This document shows positions 54,301-62,755 of a DNA stretch of 64,000 nucleotides, one piece after another. Each line of letters begins with the position of its first letter. Within the stretch, counting starts at the first letter, position 1. Source of the stretch: CADEED01 sp963711635. Its GTDB lineage: Bacteria; Pseudomonadota; Gammaproteobacteria; Steroidobacterales; Steroidobacteraceae. A program made the position numbers and the translations under genes. A model generated the notes under the pieces. It saw nothing but the letters and a program-made list of their open reading frames with translations, had not been told where the DNA came from and made no database searches. Location of the stretch: contig CAVQEZ010000013.1 in assembly GCA_963711635.1 (NCBI GenBank), positions 62,001-126,000 on the forward strand, in the 5' to 3' direction.

Positions 54301-55030
54301 CACCAACCTCATGTTGAATGCCGTCGACGCGCTGCCCGATGGCGGCGTGATCCGGCTGCGCACGCGGGCGGAGGGCGACAAGCACGTCATCGTCGAGATC
54401 GAGGACAACGGCGTGGGCATGACCGAGACCACGCGCAATCGTTGCCTCGAGCCGTTCTACACCACCAAGGGCGAACGCGGCACCGGGCTCGGGTTGGCCA
54501 TGGTGTTTGGCATGCTGCAACGGCACGGCGGCGACCTCGAAATCGATACCGCGCTGGGCAAGGGTACGACGATGCGACTGGTTTTTCCGATCGCGCCCAC
54601 CGGCGTGACCCTGCGCGATCAGCGACACACACCGCCGGCGCCGCCGTTGCGCATCCTGCTCGTGGACGACGACCCGCTGGTGTTGAGATCGCTGCGCGAT
54701 TCGCTCGAGCTGGAGGACCACGATGTCGCAACCACAGAAGGTGGCCAGGCCGGCATCGATGAGTTCGCGGGGGCGATCGAAGCCGGCAAGCCTTTCGACA
54801 TCGTGATCACCGACCTCGGCATGCCCTATGTCGACGGCCGCAAAGTGGCGGCACGCATACGCCAGCTCGATCCGAAGGTGCCCATCGTCATGCTCACCGG
54901 CTGGGGCCACCGGCTCATCGCCACCGACGACAAACCGGAGCACGTGGATCGCGTGCTCAGCAAGCCACCGAAGATGCCGGAGCTGCGTGCGACGCTGGCG
55001 GAGCTGACACGCCGACGAAAAGAGCGCTGA
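51338..55030 (+). CDS. Hybrid sensor histidine kinase (membrane, 3 PAS, GAF, REC)
   Basis: 1230 residues. About eight membrane helices (1-280), then three PAS domains starting at about 288, 415 and 540, a GAF domain at 675-820, a HisKA-like region with the acceptor His in GIAHDINNALSP (about 871), a GHKL ATPase with NAVDALPDGG, DNGVGM and GTGLGLAM, and a C-terminal receiver with DDDPL and phospho-Asp in VITDLGMP (about 1157). The input ligands are unknown, as is its partner output; no DNA-binding domain is present. It has no neighbouring regulator gene. Confidence 0.85.
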   Translation: MGISESADPGRSLARFAAFVALIVGVFVLAGWSLDMEQLTNIVPGWPRMVRLTAVGFMLAGASLWMACSGAARTSMSLAGVIAMLGTVMVLAHGSYWDVYLDQLSLGPIPPAVDGMPPPRMAPATAFGFQLLGLSLLFAGPRRSALLHQSLAVAGLLVGWAGLSRFVFGGEPLFAFSDMAIHTALLFLLSCAGALTLRTDAGIAALLVSDGVGGAMARRLLPAAIVIPLAAGALTVHYERRATFGFEAAVAVFALLSMIVFVAFVWVNAARADRADRLRRRAERALRLSEERYQLNFETALDGIIMIDRQGRITGWNNHAEKMFGWSRAEVMGRELAELVIPERDREAHRHGMRRYVKTGMARVLNKRIEMAAIHREGHEFPVELAITPIGFGEELVFTAFIRDITGRARAEAALRESELRFRTTANAAPVLIWMSGPDKRCTWFNQRWLDFVGRAIEQELGDGWCDNLHPADFDRVLDTYHAAFDARRTYEMEYRLQRDDGAWRWLLERGTPNIGPGGEFEGYIGTCIDITEHRETVEALRESRSRFKTLTESLPQMIWTCTRDGYTDYLSRQWLDYTGRSEAQQLGKGWLEQVHPDDRVKVEMQWSMVVGTGDVFDMSYRIRRVDGVYRWFKTRAVPLRDPAGRILKWFGSNTDIEDFVNASNKVAVQLERMQLLDRTTRAIGSHQQLRKVFEVVLRSLEDSLGIEFGCIALYATAPAQITISYVGTNSGRLGKDLGITENAQIAVDAEALARCVRGELVYEEDLEHAPRSAFCASLLSGGLHSLVAAPLMIEDEVFGVLLVARAAPQAFSGDDCEFLRQLSSHVALAGHQARLYDALQAAYQDLRQTQQTVMQQERLRALGQIASGIAHDINNALSPAALYTQSLLTHEQALSERSREHLTVIQRAIEDVAQTVQRMRAFYMPRGLELTLAPIDMNQVLAQVVDLTRARWSNMPQEKGLVVEVKTELAADLPKVLGAESEVRDACTNLMLNAVDALPDGGVIRLRTRAEGDKHVIVEIEDNGVGMTETTRNRCLEPFYTTKGERGTGLGLAMVFGMLQRHGGDLEIDTALGKGTTMRLVFPIAPTGVTLRDQRHTPPAPPLRILLVDDDPLVLRSLRDSLELEDHDVATTEGGQAGIDEFAGAIEAGKPFDIVITDLGMPYVDGRKVAARIRQLDPKVPIVMLTGWGHRLIATDDKPEHVDRVLSKPPKMPELRATLAELTRRRKER

Positions 55031-55040
55031 GCGGCCGCGG

Positions 55041-55517
55041 TCAATCCACGCAGCGGCGGTATTCGAAGGGGATGACCTCTTCCTTACCGTCCTTCCCCGG
55101 ACCGGCGATCTCCGCGTGCAACCCGGAAGAGGTACGCCGAAATTCGATGCGCCTGGGGAAATCGTGCTGCGGATTCTCAAATCTTGCCCACTGCGCGCCC
55201 GATGCCGTCAGCCGAAACGGTGTGGGTGCCTGGCCTTCGAGCACCGCGACGAAGCTGGTCACGCCTTCACGCGTTTCGATGCGCATGAATTCGAACTCCG
55301 TGGTCCGGCCGCCTTTGATCGTGCGGCCGATCCCCAGCGCCACGTCGCCTTCAACCGGCAGCCAGAACTCTTCGCGCAGCTGGTCCCCCACTTCCGAGCA
55401 CCAGTGGCCGCTCAGCCAGTCGAAGCGCCGCGCGGCCGGATCGTCGGCGGCCCAAGCATCGACCATGGCGGTGAAAAACAGCAGCGCGGCAAGCGCGGCG
55501 AAATTCCGGGTCTTCAT
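55041..55517 (-). CDS. DUF6265-like secreted protein
   Basis: 158 residues with a signal peptide (MKTRNFAALAALLFFTAMVDAWA) and a lipocalin-like beta domain: FDWLSGHWCSE, EEFWLPVEGDVALGIGRTI, FEFMRIETREGV, NPQHDFPRRIEF. Matches the DUF6265 family, function unknown. The ATG at 55517 starts the signal peptide. Confidence 0.7.
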   Translation of the reverse strand: MKTRNFAALAALLFFTAMVDAWAADDPAARRFDWLSGHWCSEVGDQLREEFWLPVEGDVALGIGRTIKGGRTTEFEFMRIETREGVTSFVAVLEGQAPTPFRLTASGAQWARFENPQHDFPRRIEFRRTSSGLHAEIAGPGKDGKEEVIPFEYRRCVD

Positions 55518-55587
55518 GTGCGGACTCTGCCCACTTTCCCGTCGTTTCGCTTGAACAAATGCGCAAGGGTGGCCCACATTGTGTCGC

Positions 55588-56421
55588 GTGGACTACCGCG
55601 AATACCCACCACCCGCCGTGTTGGCCGACCACGTCGAATGCCTGTGGCATCTGCGGCAGCCCCGCTCCGCCGGAGCGGCGCAGACTATCTACCCCGATGG
55701 ACGCTGCGAGCTCATCGTGCACCTGGCGACGCCGCCGCGCTGCTGGGACGCGGTGTCCGGCTGGCACGAGCAGGCACGCACGCTGTTTGCGGCGCAACGC
55801 GTGGTGGCGGTACGCCTCGAGGCCGCGGGCCCGCTCGACTGCCTCGGCGTGCGATTGCGGCCAGCGGCTTCGAACGTGGTGCTGCGCGGGGCCGCCGCGC
55901 GTTTTCGCGACCGCGTGGTCGATCTGGCCACTCTCGATCCGGTATTCAGCCGCTCACTGGCACGCGCCGCGCGGCGCTTCGCGGGCGGGTCGGAGGCTGC
56001 GCTGTGGAAACTGCTGGCGGCACGCTGTTGCGCCTCCCCCATCGACACCCGCATGGTCGCGGCCATCGAGCGCCTGCAGCGTGACGCGGGCCGTTCGCGT
56101 ATCGACGCGCTGGCCCGGGCGGCGGCGCTCAGCATGCGCGGCTTTCAACTGCGATTCCGCGCCGCGGTCGGACTGGCACCGAAGGAATTCGCGCGGCTGA
56201 CGCGCCTGCAGGCCACGCTGCGCGTGCTGGATGAGAGCGACGCGAATATTTCCGACGTGGCCAGCGACGGCGGCTTCGCCGACCAGGCGCATGCCACGCG
56301 TGAGCTGCGGCGGGTCACCGGCCACACACCGGCGAGACTACGCGCGGAGTTACGCCGCGATCGCGATGGTGACGCCGCCGTGCGGCTGGCGGCCGCTTTC
56401 GTGCGTGGTCACGCCGGATGA
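55588..56421 (+). CDS. AraC-family transcriptional regulator
   Basis: 277 residues. N-terminal DUF6597-like sensor part (YPPPAVLADHVECLWHL, YPDGRCELIVHL), C-terminal AraC HTH (IDALARAAALSMRGFQLRF and RVLDESDANISDVASDGGFADQ). Controls unknown genes; it converges on the Bcr/CflA transporter with overlapping 3' ends. GTG at 55588 preferred over a TTG at 55579. Confidence 0.83.
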   Translation: MDYREYPPPAVLADHVECLWHLRQPRSAGAAQTIYPDGRCELIVHLATPPRCWDAVSGWHEQARTLFAAQRVVAVRLEAAGPLDCLGVRLRPAASNVVLRGAAARFRDRVVDLATLDPVFSRSLARAARRFAGGSEAALWKLLAARCCASPIDTRMVAAIERLQRDAGRSRIDALARAAALSMRGFQLRFRAAVGLAPKEFARLTRLQATLRVLDESDANISDVASDGGFADQAHATRELRRVTGHTPARLRAELRRDRDGDAAVRLAAAFVRGHAG

Positions 56422-57623
56422 CCCACGGCGCGCTCGTGCCAGCGGCGCGACAGGTACCAGCAGGTCCACGCGGCGATGGCATAGATCAATGACATCCAGG
56501 CAATCCAGTGCAGGTGGACCAGGACCTTGGGGGCCACGATGCCCAATGTGAACGCGGTGAGCATCAGCGCCATGAAGGACTGCGCGGAAGCCGCGGTGCC
56601 GCGCGCCGCGGGAAACAGGTCGAGCATGCGCAACGTCAGGAGGGGAAATGCGAATTGCGCACCGATGGCGCTGGTGAACAGCAGCGCCTGCTGCAACGGG
56701 ATCGGCAGGTCGGTCATGGCCAGGTGCAGCAGCACGCGAATCAGCGCCACCGTGAAAGTGATTCCGAACCCGATGCGCACCTGGAAGACCAGGTCGAGAC
56801 GGCCGGCCATGTACCCGGCAATGGTGGCCCCCACCAGGATGCCGCCGATCACCGGCAGGAACAGCATCCAGTACGAGGTCTCGCCCAGTCCCCAGTGCGT
56901 CTCGACGATGGCCGGGGCCGAGCCGATGAACAGCGCGATGGAATTGAAATTGAGCGCCGCGGCGCTCGCCAGCATCATGAACTCCGGATGGCGCAGCACC
57001 GTCAACGACGTGGATACGAGGTTGCGTCCGCTGAACGGGATGCGCGCCGTGACCGGCAGTGTTTCGGGCAGCTTCCACCAGGCCGAGAACGCGAACACCA
57101 GGCCGCACAGCACCATGAATGCGAACACCGCGCGCCAGCCGAAGGCCACGTGCGCCCAGCCGCCGACGATCGGGGCGACCGCGGGCGCGATGCTGAAGAT
57201 CATGGTCGTGACGCTCATGAGCCGCTGTGCGCGCGCGCCTTCGTACAGGTCGCGGATCACCGCGCGCCCGATGACCACTCCGACTCCGGCGGTCGCGCCC
57301 TGCAGCGCGCGCGCGGCGATCAGCGACATGTAGTTAGGCGCCAGCGTGCAGGCGACGGATCCCACCGTGTACAGGGCCATGCCCCAGATCATCACCGGCC
57401 TGCGGCCGATGGCGTCGGACAGCGGCCCGTGCACCAGCGACGCGAACGCGAACGGCACCATGTACGCCGTGATCACCTGCTGCAGCTGCCAGGCGTCGAC
57501 GTGCAGCGCCCGCTCCATGGCATGGAAGGCCGGGAAGAACGTGTCGATGGAGAATGGGCTCACCATCGACAGCCCGCCGATCAGCACGGCGAGCATCGCG
57601 TATCCAGGAAGTTTGTGTTGCAA
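56409..57623 (-). CDS. Bcr/CflA-family multidrug efflux MFS transporter
   Basis: 404 residues, twelve helices. The family signature SPFSIDTFFPAFHAM, then HGPLSDAIGRRPVMIWGMAL (loop 2-3) and RALQGATAGVGVVIGRAVIRD (helix 5) mark the Bcr/CflA group of drug exporters. TTG start at 57623, so that the helix preceding AMLAVLIGGLSM is complete; ATG at 57596 is the alternative. It begins 8 bases after trpA and may belong to that transcript. Confidence 0.78.
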   Translation of the reverse strand: MQHKLPGYAMLAVLIGGLSMVSPFSIDTFFPAFHAMERALHVDAWQLQQVITAYMVPFAFASLVHGPLSDAIGRRPVMIWGMALYTVGSVACTLAPNYMSLIAARALQGATAGVGVVIGRAVIRDLYEGARAQRLMSVTTMIFSIAPAVAPIVGGWAHVAFGWRAVFAFMVLCGLVFAFSAWWKLPETLPVTARIPFSGRNLVSTSLTVLRHPEFMMLASAAALNFNSIALFIGSAPAIVETHWGLGETSYWMLFLPVIGGILVGATIAGYMAGRLDLVFQVRIGFGITFTVALIRVLLHLAMTDLPIPLQQALLFTSAIGAQFAFPLLTLRMLDLFPAARGTAASAQSFMALMLTAFTLGIVAPKVLVHLHWIAWMSLIYAIAAWTCWYLSRRWHERAVGHPA

Positions 57624-57631
57624 GCGGAGGG

Positions 57632-58414
57632 TTAGTCTGCGCCGGGGCGCAGCGATCTCAGGAATTGAGCTGCATCCTGTCCGTTTTCCATGACTTCGAC
57701 AAGCGCCGATCCGACGATGACGCCGGCCACGTGGCCGCGCAGCTGTTCGACCTGCGCGCGCGAGCGGATACCGAAACCGGCGCACACCGGTAGTTTGGCG
57801 GCGCCGCGCACCGCGTCGAGGTAACTGGTCACCTCCGCCGGCACCGCGGCGGTGCGCCCGGTGACCCCCGTCATGGTGACCGCGTACACGAATCCCTGCG
57901 TGGCGGCGCACAGCCGCGCCATGCGCTCGGGTTTCGTCACGGGCGTGACCATCTGGACCAGCGCCAGGCCATGCGGCGCCAGCGCCGCGCGGAATTCCTC
58001 GCTCTCGTCGTAGGGCAGGTCCGGCACGATGAAGCCGCAGACACCGGCGCGCTCCGCGGCCGCCGCGAGAGTCGCGAAACCAAAGGCCAGCAGCGGGTTC
58101 AGATAGCTCATCAGCAGCAACGGGGCCCCGGGCAATCGACCAGCACGCGACATGGCGCCCAGCTCCTCGAGCACCCAGCGCAGCGACACACCCTGGCGCA
58201 GCGCCTCGCGGCTGGAGCGCTGGATGGTCATGCCGTCGGCCATCGGGTCGGTGAAGGGCACGCCGATTTCCACCACGTCCGCTTCGTTGCCGACCTGCGT
58301 GAGGTGCTCTCGAAATGAGTCTCGCGAGGGAAATCCCGCCGTCACGAAGGCCACGATGGCGGTACCGCCACGCGCCTTGCGGATGGCGTCGCTGATTCTT
58401 TCGCTGGGGCTCAT
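57632..58414 (-). CDS. trpA: Tryptophan synthase alpha chain
   Basis: 260 residues. Cleaves indole-3-glycerol phosphate to indole. Catalytic Glu and Asp in VVEIGVPFTDPMADG, phosphate loop VCAGFGIRSRAQVE, GVIVGSALVE. ATG overlaps the trpB stop as ATGA. Confidence 0.96.
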   Translation of the reverse strand: MSPSERISDAIRKARGGTAIVAFVTAGFPSRDSFREHLTQVGNEADVVEIGVPFTDPMADGMTIQRSSREALRQGVSLRWVLEELGAMSRAGRLPGAPLLLMSYLNPLLAFGFATLAAAAERAGVCGFIVPDLPYDESEEFRAALAPHGLALVQMVTPVTKPERMARLCAATQGFVYAVTMTGVTGRTAAVPAEVTSYLDAVRGAAKLPVCAGFGIRSRAQVEQLRGHVAGVIVGSALVEVMENGQDAAQFLRSLRPGAD

Positions 58415-59682
58415 GACTTCTGGTCCGTGGCCAGCACGGTGCGCAGCAAGGTGGGCATGTCCTTGTCGCCGCGGCCCGAGAGTCCGATGAGAATCTTCCT
58501 GCCGGGATTTTGTCTGGCCCAGCGCTTCGCACCGGCAAATGCATGCGCCGACTCGATGGCCGGCAGGATGCCCTCGCTGCGGCAGCACTCGGTGAGCGCC
58601 GCGAGCGAATCGTCGTCCGTGGCGGCCTCGTAGCGCACGCGACCCGCCCACAGCAGCAAGGAGTGCTCGGGTCCGACGCCCGGATAGTCGAGGCCCGCCG
58701 ATACGGAATCCGTCTCCTGGATCTGTCCCTCCGCATCCTGCAGCAGCAACGAGTAGGCGCCGTGCAGCACGCCGGGCCGACCGTACGCCAGCGTCGCGGC
58801 GTTCTGGCCTAACTGCTGGCCCTTGCCGCCGGCTTCGATGCCGATGATCTCGACGCCCGCGTCGCCGATGAAGGGATGGAACATGCCGATGGCATTGCTG
58901 CCGCCGCCCACGCAGGAAATCACCGCGTCGGGCAGGCCGCCCGATTGCTCGATCATCTGCGCGCGGGCTTCCCTGCCAATCACGGTCTGCAGCTCGCGCA
59001 CCAGGTAGGGGAACGGGTGCGGACCCACGGCGGAACCGATGATGTAGAAGGTGTCGGTGGGATTGGCCACCCAGTCGCGGAAAGCCTCGTCGATGGCGGC
59101 GCGCAAAGTCTGGTCGCCACTGGTGACCGGCACGACCGTGGTGCCCAACAACTTCATGCGCCCGACGTTCGGCGCCTGCCGCTCCATGTCCACCGCACCC
59201 ATGTACACGGTGCACGGCAGCCCGACGCGCGCGCAGGCCGCGGCGGTGGCCACGCCGTGCTGACCCGCGCCGGTCTCGGCGACGATGCGCTTGATGCCGA
59301 GCCGCTTGGCGAGCAGCGCCTGGCCCAGCGCGTTGTTGATCTTGTGCGCGCCGGTGTGCGCGAGATCCTCGCGTTTCAGCCACACCTCGGCACCCCAGGC
59401 CTTCGAGAGCGTGGGTGCATGCGACAAGGCAGTGGGACGTCCGACCCAGCTGCGGAGCTCGGCGGACAGCTCATCCTGGTAATCCTTCGCATGCAGGTGC
59501 AGCTTCAGCCCGGCTTCGAGCTTCTCGAAGGCCGCGACCAGGGTTTCGGGGATGTAGCGCCCGCCGAAGGGCCCGAAGCGGCCCCGCGCATCGGGGAATT
59601 TGCCGGCCAGCTCGTCGGCCAGCAGTTGGGCGGGATCGAACCCCGCGGCCCTTGTAAGAATCGCCTGTGATGAATCGATCAT
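58411..59682 (-). CDS. trpB: Tryptophan synthase beta chain
   Basis: PLP enzyme joining indole and serine. PLP Lys in HTGAHKINNALGQ; GGGSNAIGMF phosphate loop; start FGPFGGRYIPETL typical. 423 residues. ATG overlaps the trpF stop as ATGA. Confidence 0.97.
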   Translation of the reverse strand: MIDSSQAILTRAAGFDPAQLLADELAGKFPDARGRFGPFGGRYIPETLVAAFEKLEAGLKLHLHAKDYQDELSAELRSWVGRPTALSHAPTLSKAWGAEVWLKREDLAHTGAHKINNALGQALLAKRLGIKRIVAETGAGQHGVATAAACARVGLPCTVYMGAVDMERQAPNVGRMKLLGTTVVPVTSGDQTLRAAIDEAFRDWVANPTDTFYIIGSAVGPHPFPYLVRELQTVIGREARAQMIEQSGGLPDAVISCVGGGSNAIGMFHPFIGDAGVEIIGIEAGGKGQQLGQNAATLAYGRPGVLHGAYSLLLQDAEGQIQETDSVSAGLDYPGVGPEHSLLLWAGRVRYEAATDDDSLAALTECCRSEGILPAIESAHAFAGAKRWARQNPGRKILIGLSGRGDKDMPTLLRTVLATDQKS

Positions 59683-60275
59683 GCGCTCTCCAATGCGGCC
59701 GCGCGCGCGGCGGCCACGAACTGCTCTATCTTCTGCACGCTCTTGATTCCGGGACTGGACTCCACGCCGCTCGAGACGTCGACGCCAAAGGGCTGCACCC
59801 GGCGGATCGCGTCGGCGACGTTGCCGGCATGCAGCCCGCCGGCCAGGATGACTTCGGCGCGGCGCGCCAGCACGGCGGCCTGCTCCCAGTCGGTAGTTTG
59901 GCCGCTGCCGCTGACCGGGCCCTCATAAAGAATTCTCTGTGGCAGCGCGCAGGCGGGCGCCGGCCCCGGACGCATCACGGGTAGTACGCTCAACGTCCGC
60001 GGCAGGGCGAGCCGCTCGAGATCGTCGATGTCGGTCTGCAGGATGTCCGGCTTGAATTCGCGCAGGATGACGGCCACGTCGTCGCGCGCCGGGTGGCGCG
60101 TCACGGCCACGCAGGCCAGGCGGTGCCGCGCCGCAGCCGCGAGCTCGTTGGCGCGCTGGATGGTGACGTTGCGCACCGACGGCGCGAACACGAATCCGAT
60201 GGCGTCCACCTGGCAGGCCAGCGCCGCCTGCACGGCCTCGGGCGTGGTCATGCCGCAGATCTTGATGAAGTTCAC
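59679..60275 (-). CDS. trpF: Phosphoribosylanthranilate isomerase
   Basis: 198 residues. Catalytic Cys in IKICGMT and Asp in VDVSSGVESSPG; AGGLHAGNVADAI phosphate loop. GTG start overlapping the trpC stop as GTGA. Confidence 0.94.
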   Translation of the reverse strand: MNFIKICGMTTPEAVQAALACQVDAIGFVFAPSVRNVTIQRANELAAAARHRLACVAVTRHPARDDVAVILREFKPDILQTDIDDLERLALPRTLSVLPVMRPGPAPACALPQRILYEGPVSGSGQTTDWEQAAVLARRAEVILAGGLHAGNVADAIRRVQPFGVDVSSGVESSPGIKSVQKIEQFVAAARAAALESA

Positions 60276-61135
60276 GCGCGCGCTCCGGTGCGCGCGCCAC
60301 GTGCCGCCACCGCCGCGCGGCCTTCGGCCAGCATGGAGCGCGCCAGCGCCGCCGGATCCGCGGCCGACATCAGCGCGCTGCCCACGAGCGCCACGTCGTA
60401 GCCGGCCGCGGCCACGCGGGCCGCATCCTGGGCCGTGGCCACGCCGCTCTCCGCGACGCGGCGCACTTCGTGCGGCAGCGATGCGGCCAGCGCGTCGAGC
60501 CGGCCGGGAACCACCTGCAGCGTGGCCAGGTCGCGGGAATTCACGCCCACCAGCAGCAGATCGCGCTGCGCACGACGCGCATTCACCAGTTCGTGCGCGA
60601 GCTCGATGTCGCGCTCGTCGAAGGCCTCGAGCAATACGAACATGCGCAGCTCCAGCGCCGTGTCGATGAGCTTCTCCAGATCCGCGCGCGGCAGCATGCG
60701 CAGGATGGCGAGTACGCCACCGGCGCCGGCCACCCGGCCTTCGAGCACCTGGTAGGCATCGACCAGGAAATCCTTGCGCATGGCGGGCACGCCGAGCGGA
60801 GCCAGCGCGCGGCAGCCCTGCGCGAGATCGTCGAGCGAACCGTCGAAGCGGGTGGGCTCCGTGAGAATGGAAACGGCCGCGGCACCGGCATGCGCATAGG
60901 TGGCGACCCGTGCGCCCACATCTTCCTCCGCGGCCGACTTGAGCAGACCCACCGCCGGCGAACGAAGCTTCACTTCGGCGATGAGATCGAAGCTGGTCCG
61001 CGACAACGATGGGGCCGGCTGCAGGTCCGCGATGCGCGCACGCAGCTCGCGCGCGGGTGCGACCGCCTGCCCGGCCAGCGAGCGCGCGCGGCTCCGGGAG
61101 GCCATGGTGCCGAGAAAGTCCGTGGCGTCACTCAT
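60272..61135 (-). CDS. trpC: Indole-3-glycerol phosphate synthase
   Basis: 287 residues. Catalytic Glu-x-Lys in AEVKLRSPAVG, Lys in AMRKDFLVDAYQV, Glu in LLEAFDE, AESGVATAQDAARV phosphate loop. The usual GINNRNL is GVNSRDL here. Stand-alone enzyme, not fused to trpF. ATG overlaps the trpD stop as ATGA. Confidence 0.95.
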   Translation of the reverse strand: MSDATDFLGTMASRSRARSLAGQAVAPARELRARIADLQPAPSLSRTSFDLIAEVKLRSPAVGLLKSAAEEDVGARVATYAHAGAAAVSILTEPTRFDGSLDDLAQGCRALAPLGVPAMRKDFLVDAYQVLEGRVAGAGGVLAILRMLPRADLEKLIDTALELRMFVLLEAFDERDIELAHELVNARRAQRDLLLVGVNSRDLATLQVVPGRLDALAASLPHEVRRVAESGVATAQDAARVAAAGYDVALVGSALMSAADPAALARSMLAEGRAAVAARGARTGARA

Positions 61136-62156
61136 GCGGCACCCCGCGAGCCGAAGGCCATGATCGCATCGAGCGTCCGGCGCGCGGCGCCGCTGTCGAT
61201 GGCCTCGCTGGCGATGCGCACGCCCTCTCGCGGGTCGGTGACGCGGCCGACGATTTCGAGTGCCAGCGCCGCACCTAACAACAATGCATCGCGATGCGCG
61301 CCGCGATCTTCGCCGCGCAACACCGCGCGCAGCGCGCGCGCATTCGATGCCGCATCGCCGCCGGCGAGATCCGTGGCGCCGCACAGCTTCAGGCCGTAGT
61401 CGGAAGGACTGCGAATTTCCGCGCGCACCTTGCCGGGACGCACGTCGAGCACGGTGAACGGCCCGAGCGGCGTGGGCTCGTCCCAGCCTTCCGCGCCGTG
61501 GACCACGAAGGCGCGATCGATGGGCAGGCCCGACATCGCATCGGCCATGAGCTGCGCGGTGGGCAGGTTGAACGCGCCGGTGAGCTGGAAGCGCGGCGCG
61601 GCGGGGTTGGTCAGCGGACCGAGGATGTTGAACACCGTGCGCACCCCCATGGCCTGCCGGATGGGCGCCACCGCCTTCATCGCCGGGTGGTAGTGAGGCG
61701 CGAACAGGAAGGTGAAACTCGTCGCCGCCAGGCAGGCTCCGGCGGCCGCCTCGTCGAGCGGTAGTTTGAGACCGAGCTGTTCGAGCACGTCGGCGCTGCC
61801 GGACTTGCTCGACACCGAGCGATTGCCATGTTTGACCACGTCGACGCCGCAGGCCGCGGTGAGCAGCGCCGCGCCGGTGGACAGATTGAAGCTGCCCGAG
61901 GCATCGCCGCCGGTGCCGACGATGTCGATGGCATGCGGGGCCGCGGGAATATTCGGCCGGCGCGCCAGCCCGCGCATGGCGCGCGCGAAACCGCGCACCT
62001 CTTCGGCCGTGACGCCCTTGGATCGCAACGCGGCCAGCAGCGCGCCCGCCAGCGGCGGCGCCATTTCGCTGGAAGTGATCGCGCGCAGCAGCTCTTCGGC
62101 CTCGGCCTCGCCGAGCGACTTGCCGGACAGCAGGTGCTCGAGCGTATCGCGCAGAC

Positions 62157-62160
<4 letters not shown>
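61132..62160 (-). CDS. trpD: Anthranilate phosphoribosyltransferase
   Basis: 342 residues. GTGGDASGSFNLSTGAA (PRPP loop) and KHGNRSVSSKSGSADVLEQLG are diagnostic; second Mg site in HGAEGWDE. GTG start overlapping the trpG stop as GTGA; the longer frame upstream is antisense/shifted trpG. Confidence 0.95.

Positions 62161-62751
<591 letters not shown>

Positions 62752-62755
<4 letters not shown>

Noticed and set aside
57632..58736. N-terminal extension joining trpA sequence to the Bcr/CflA transporter
   Set aside because: The extension is out-of-frame trpA/trpB; the transporter begins at the helix after 57623.
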